In this document: one piece after another, positions 60,143-64,000 of the stretch | How positions within the stretch are numbered: the stretch's first letter is position 1 | How the letters are laid out: each line of letters starts with the position of its first letter | Source: Daphnia pulex | Taxonomy: Eukaryota; Arthropoda; Branchiopoda; Diplostraca; Daphniidae | Assembly: GCF_021134715.1 (NCBI RefSeq) | Contig: NC_060017.1 | Span: 6,324,001-6,388,000 of the forward strand | Reading direction: 5' to 3' | Length of the DNA stretch: 64,000 bases | Notes under the pieces: generated by a model | Told to the model about the DNA's origin: nothing | Seen by the model: only the letters and a program-made list of their open reading frames with translations | The model's database searches: none | Made by a program: the position numbers and the translations under genes

Positions 60143-61293
60143 ATGAAAGTTTTGGTAAGTCTTTGTCTACTCTGCCTAATTTCTAGAATTAAATTTAAAG
60201 AAAACGAAACGACGGAATGATTCTGTGCTGTCTATATCTGTTATAGATCTTTTGCGCTATCTTGGTTTGTGTCTCTGCTGCTCCATTGTCGCTCGAGTTG
60301 ACCGATGACTTGAAATGGAAAAGCGTCGATCTCAACAAGGACGGCCAACCTGATGTTGTTGCTATGCCACTGACACCCGAGTTTAGCAATGATTTCCAAT
60401 GGAAAAGCGTAGATCAGAACAAGGATGGTCAACCTGACGTTGCTCCGGTTGTTGAAGAAACCAAAGTAGCTGATACCCCAGTCGCTGAAGTCGCCCCAGT
60501 CGTCGAGGTCGCTCCGGTAGCCGAAGTCGCTCCGATTGCTGATGTCCCCGCTGTAGAGGCTGCCCCAGTCGTTGAAGCCGCCCCAGTAGCTGAAGTTGCC
60601 CCAGTCGCTGATGTCCCCGCTGTAGAGGCTACCCCAGTCGTTGAAGCTGCCCCAGCCCCAGTAGCTGATGTCGTCGCTGTCGCTCCGGTTGTTGAAACCG
60701 CTCCAGTGGCTGAAGAAACCAAAGTAGCTGATGCCCCAGTTGCCGATACACTTGTTGCTGTTGCAGCCGCACCTGAAGTCGAATTGAAAGTCCCCGAGCC
60801 CGTTCAAGATACGGCTGAAGTACAGGAAGCTAAAGCTACATTTTTCCAGCTTTACGAAGAAGCCGCTGCTGCAGCCGCCGCTGTTGATGAAAATGGCAAC
60901 CCCACCGTGAATAACGATTTAGAAAGCAAGGCTCGCCAGGTTGTTTCATTTTTTAATCCATCTGTCGCACCGTACACCCTGCCGACTTTCTTCCCGGCCG
61001 CACAGCCTTTGGCATACAGTGCTGGATTTCCTTACACCTTCCCTTTCGTCTACCCTACCGTGCCTGCTCCTGTTACCGCTAAGAATGACCGCAAAAAGCG
61101 ACAGGTTCCCGTTTTTCCCAGCCAGTTGTACAACGACTTGGTCTACAAAAGTGTTGATTTGAACCAAGATGGCCAGCCCGACAAGGCAGTTATCACTACA
61201 CCCAAATCTGTCCAATATTTGCCTTATGCTGGTTATCCTTACTCTGCCTACTACCCCTACGCTTATCCGTTTGCCAACGGCTTGTATTTTTAA
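60143..61293 (+). CDS. Secreted Ala/Val/Pro-repeat protein with three Ca-binding-like D-x-N-x-D-G motifs
   Basis: Exon 1 (60143-60154) encodes only MKVL, a structure common in arthropod cuticle and secreted-protein genes. Exon 2 (60247-61293) completes the signal peptide (IFCAILVCVSAAP). Two copies of W-K-S-V-D-x-N-K-D-G-Q-P-D (residues about 30-45 and 53-70) and a third (KSVDLNQDGQPD) near the C-terminus resemble EF-hand or VCBS/FG-GAP-type loops. Between them lies a stretch of about 110 aa of degenerate PVAEVAPVVEA-type repeats. KNDRKKRQ at about residue 280 is a furin-like cleavage site, after which the last 70 aa carry the third motif and end with a Tyr/Pro-rich tail (YPYSAYYPYAYPF). It may be a cuticle or extracellular-matrix protein; no family was recognised. 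About 352 aa. Confidence 0.8.
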
Positions 61294-61929
61294 ATTTTCT
61301 TGACGAATTATGACCGAATAATACTTCTGCTCGGGGGGAAGGACTATATTTCATTCTTGCAAATGTTACCACTTGAATTATCAGTTGTTTCATTCGTTAC
61401 CTGATTGTTTTTCTATATATTTTTTTTGTGGTGGAATATTTAGTTGTTACATTTGTGCTGCACGGATTTTTTTAGATTGAATATGAGCTCAATTCAGTAA
61501 CTCTTCTCTCGTGTTCTTTTTTTTAAATGATAATTATGAATATATTGTACGCCCCCAATGAGCTGGGTGCCAAATATAATCATTTTTCAGTAAAAATCAA
61601 AACCCCGTCACGAAATCAAATCTTTGCACGAGGTGGTGGCGGCAGGTCCTTCTTGCTCATACAATTTTCTAATTGTACTTTGCATAAAGTGTTTAAAGTT
61701 AAAATATTCACAGACAAAGTTGTGAGGTAAAAAAAAAAAACAGGCCTGATCTGCAGTCGTTCTACAAATGAGTTATTTAAATGAACCCTTACTGAGTAAA
61801 CAAAACCGGTAAGAGAAAAAAGTCAACCGCCTAGCTCTGGAATAATCGTACTCCGTAGGCTAGGTAACGATTTACAATCAACGCCACCAGATAGTCAAAA
61901 AAGGAAGAATAGATGTAAATTTTTCCTAC
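61294..61929. other. 3' region of the repeat-protein gene and copy A of a duplicated tract
   Basis: The first part is the 3' UTR of the repeat-protein gene. From about 61680 the sequence is duplicated at about 63270 (see the repeat entries). No additional gene is supported. Confidence 0.4.
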
Positions 61930-62132
61930 CTTTAAGCCTGGGAGATTCGGCCAGGCATCCACAAGTGCTGCATCAGCATTATAGTTGAATCCAGGGGATA
62001 GGAAAAAGGGTGTCCTTTTGAATACACCCAACTCACATGGGTGTACACAAGGACATTGCAAGAAATCGGAAGAAGAGATACATAACTCGACCGACATCGG
62101 TAGTTTCTCCAATGAAACGGGATGTTGTTTAT
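61930..62132 (-). pseudogene. Exon-like block A of a duplicated gene fragment
   Basis: On the minus strand an acceptor (ttttttgttag) at 62133 and donor (AAG|gtagga) at 61930/61929 bound a 203-nt block. In phase 1 it is fully open: KQHPVSLEKLPMSVELC to RTPFFLSPGFNYNADAALVD, then AWPNLPGLK. It is about 70 aa of a protein I do not recognise. The matching block B is at 63544-63764. No upstream exon with resemblance to the block B partner was found, so this copy may be truncated. Confidence 0.35.
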
Positions 62133-62683
62133 CTAACAAAAAAATAAAAAAAAATCGGTTAAGAAGAATATTAACAGCACAAAAGAAAAAGTTACAGTGC
62201 CAACAAACTGACATGCATCGACAGGGGGCTTACATGATAATTTAGTCTAGAACTAACATTTCACAAATTTGGAACAGATTCTGTAGCTTTATAATTGTAC
62301 AGGTGGTCAATTTATGGAGTCTGTCTAATCACAAGCAATTAGGGTACGTCAAATGAACTGAAAATATGGCCTGCCAACTTCACTATAGTATTCTGCGAAC
62401 CCATTATCAAACAAAGGGGCTCGAGAACGAGCGAGCGGATATATGTTGTAGGGATCGGGATTGCTTGTTATTATAAAACCACACGCGTCCGGAGATAAAG
62501 GATAAGATTAATAATCTGTGAAACCACATCCAAATAAAGCGTGCGGTTACTTGCAACCGACACGTAGACATTCATTAATGCTTTGCATTAGACGCGCCTT
62601 TATACTTTCCGGCCAGTCGGAGTAGGGTTGTACGGTACTCTACTAATGTAACAAGTTACTCCGCGTCAATCAGTAGAACAAGA

Positions 62684-62878
62684 ATGCAGTTGCACATCAT
62701 TCTGAAATTTGCCATTATTTTCGTTCTGTTAACGAGCTCAATTGGTGGTTCTAACACCATGAGACTTCCGGATAGACATCCAGATTCCTTGAATGCTATC
62801 GGGGTCCTCGGTTTGAGTAAATGTGGCAATGGTCAAAAATTTAATTATAAACTGAATCGCTGCATGAATGTTTGGTAA
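62684..62878 (+). CDS. Small secreted Cys-pair peptide (64 aa)
   Basis: The start is ATG 62684 (AAGAATGCAG). Signal peptide MQLHIILKFAIIFVLLTSSI, cleavage near GGSN. The mature part carries two Cys only (SKCGNGQKFNYKLNRCMNVW). The spacing C-x2-G-x2-[F/Y]-x6-C resembles many short arthropod secreted peptides, but none is identified. TAA is at 62876-62878. A donor (TTTG|gtaata) overlaps the stop, so splicing to an acceptor at 62938/62939 would give a C-terminus NVWFG. A poly(A) signal lies at 63082-63087. Upstream, a TATA-like TTTATACT (about 62598) and an Inr-like TCAGT (about 62670) are weak. Confidence 0.6.
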   Translation: MQLHIILKFAIIFVLLTSSIGGSNTMRLPDRHPDSLNAIGVLGLSKCGNGQKFNYKLNRCMNVW

Positions 62879-63081
62879 TATCGTTTCTCTTTCAGATGAT
62901 TTAATACAAACTTTATTGAGTTTATTTTTATTTTTAGGTTTGGCTAATCCGAAATTTAAAAAAAAAAAAGTCACAGTCGGAATGGAAAGGAGTTTCGCCA
63001 TGGTTTATTTTTACCCTTTAGTCTGGATTGAAATCTTTGCGCTGTTGATTTTGTATGGTCTAACGGATTCTTTGTGAACGC

Positions 63082-63087
63082 AATAAA
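63082..63087 (+). terminator. Poly(A) signal AATAAA of the Cys-pair peptide gene
   Basis: AATAAA 204 nt after the peptide stop codon, consistent with a 3' UTR that may be spliced. Confidence 0.5.
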
Positions 63088-63543
63088 TACTTGACATGTC
63101 AACCGTCTCCGTGTTAGATTTCGGCAAGCTCATTGTCATAATTTACACCATTACACGAGGGAATGCTCGAGATTGTTTTCGCGCATATCAAAACCATTTT
63201 TTTTTTCTTTATTTCCGCATAACGAAGAGGTGCCACTGAGGCGGCAGATCCCTCTAGTAGTCTAGTTGCATTTTGCTTGAAGTTCTTTAAGTTAAAATAT
63301 TTTTGAATTTGATTGTTTACCCACAGACAAAGTTGTGAGATACAAAACCGGGCCTGATCTGAAGTCGTTCTAAAAATGAGTTATTTAAATGAACCTTAAC
63401 TGGGTACACAAAAACGGCAAGTGAAAACAGTTCTAACCGCATAGCTCAGAAATAATCGTACTCCATATGATTTTTACTTTTTAGTCAACGCCACCAAATA
63501 CTAAAAATTAAAAGAAGATAAAAAGATAGTAAATTTTTCCTAC

Positions 63544-63764
63544 CTTTAACCCTGGGAATTTCGACCAGGCATCCAAAAGTGCTCCATCCGCAGTAAAGTT
63601 GAATACGCCAGACAGGATATAAAATGGGGTCCTTGACTCCTTGTGAATATACTCCTTCACATGGGTGTACATGAGGGTAGAGGAAATTTAAATAAAGGGG
63701 AAGAACTCGACCGATATCGGTATCGGTAGTTTCTGCAACTGCAATCGAACAGGATGCTGTTTAT
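63544..63764 (-). pseudogene. Exon-like block B, duplicate of block A with an in-frame stop
   Basis: Minus-strand block of 221 nt with acceptor (tttgtttag) at 63765 and donor (AAG|gtagga) at 63544. It is 18 nt longer than block A, so the ends stay in phase. In the shared frame it reads KQHPVRLQLQKLPIPISVEFF, one TAA, then YTHVKEYIHKESRTPFYILS and DGALLDAWSKFPGLK. The similarity with block A is clear at both ends. The single nonsense codon suggests loss of function or a different exon use. I keep the protein family open. Confidence 0.4.
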
Positions 63765-63964
63765 CTAAACAAATCAAAACAAAAAATGGTTACGATAAAT
63801 ATTGACAAAAACAATAAGGAAGGAAAAATGACACAATTTCTAAACCATAATCATGGAATAAACAGGAGAATTTCAGGTTTACATGGAATATACTGCATTT
63901 TTGCAAGTCAGGAATCATTAGCATGTCTAGCAGGTTATAAAATAAAAGTAATGAATATCCTTAC

Positions 63965-64000
63965 CCAAGTGATACTGAGATTGTTGTTGGTGACGGTGAC
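63965..64000 (-). other. Partial upstream exon of the block B gene
   Basis: The minus strand shows a donor (CTTGG|gtaagg) at 63965/63964 and is open to the window edge. In the frame that continues into block B it reads HRHQQQSQYHL followed by DKQHPV across the splice, which keeps the frame. The exon continues beyond the window. Confidence 0.3.

Larger units (their letters stand above)
61680..63800. repeat. Duplicated tract (copies about 61680-62150 and 63270-63790)
   Basis: Both copies share AGACAAAGTTGTGAG, GGCCTGATCTG.AGTCGTTCTA.AAATGAG, TTATTTAAATGAACC and AATAATCGTACTCC words in the same order, followed by blocks A and B. The copies are in the same orientation, about 1.6 kb apart, and flank the small Cys-pair peptide gene. 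Divergence is moderate by eye (insertions of several bases and many substitutions). Confidence 0.75.

Noticed and set aside
1-64000. CRISPR arrays, rRNA genes, insertion sequences and viral elements
   Set aside because: None was seen; the sequence is typical animal nuclear DNA.

Overview
The window looks like arthropod nuclear DNA, most likely a cladoceran crustacean such as Daphnia. The genes are compact, with many introns of about 60-80 nt and GT..AG borders. The core genes are clearly animal, and the set includes SID-1, a DM+DMA-domain Dmrt93B-like factor and a SLC36-type transporter. All functional calls come from reading the translated exons. No database search was run.

Layout, left to right. 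(1) 1-117 is the 3' end of the proteasome ATPase gene Rpt3/PSMC4, followed about 240 bp later by a complete SID-1/SIDT dsRNA-channel gene (357-4150). (2) 4.2-10.0 kb is sparse. It holds an X-box-like palindrome with a weak two-exon small ORF, and a spliced gene for a 93-aa protein with a 5' UTR intron. (3) 10.07-24.18 kb is one very large gene, Vps13D, with chorein, phospho-FFAT-like, UBA, beta-trefoil and C-terminal modules recognisable. (4) 24.2-32.6 kb has no recognisable protein. It contains a spliced-looking unit of uncertain coding status with duplicated exon modules, and a 520-bp foldback element with arms of about 250 bp.

(5) 32.6-45.6 kb is on the minus strand: a small secreted amphipathic-peptide gene, Nup160, and the glycogen debranching enzyme AGL with its TATA promoter. 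(6) 46.7-48.6 kb is a plus-strand SLC36/PAT amino-acid transporter, divergent from AGL. (7) 49.3-52.7 kb is a tight minus-strand pair: TRABD (TraB/TIKI family) with an N-terminal extension built from repeated phase-1 exons, followed almost immediately by a SETMAR-type histone methyltransferase. An intron bridges the two genes, so they may share a transcript. (8) 54.4-55.9 kb is the Dmrt93B-like gene, flanked by long gene-poor DNA. (9) 60.1-64 kb contains a TATA-driven secreted Ala/Val/Pro-repeat protein with EF-hand-like motifs, a small secreted Cys-pair peptide, and two copies of a duplicated minus-strand gene fragment, one of which carries a stop codon.

The neighbours do not form one pathway. 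The most notable structures are the TRABD exon repeats and the TRABD/SETMAR junction, the foldback and duplicated-exon block at 25-28.6 kb, the two small secreted-peptide genes and the duplicated fragment at the right edge.
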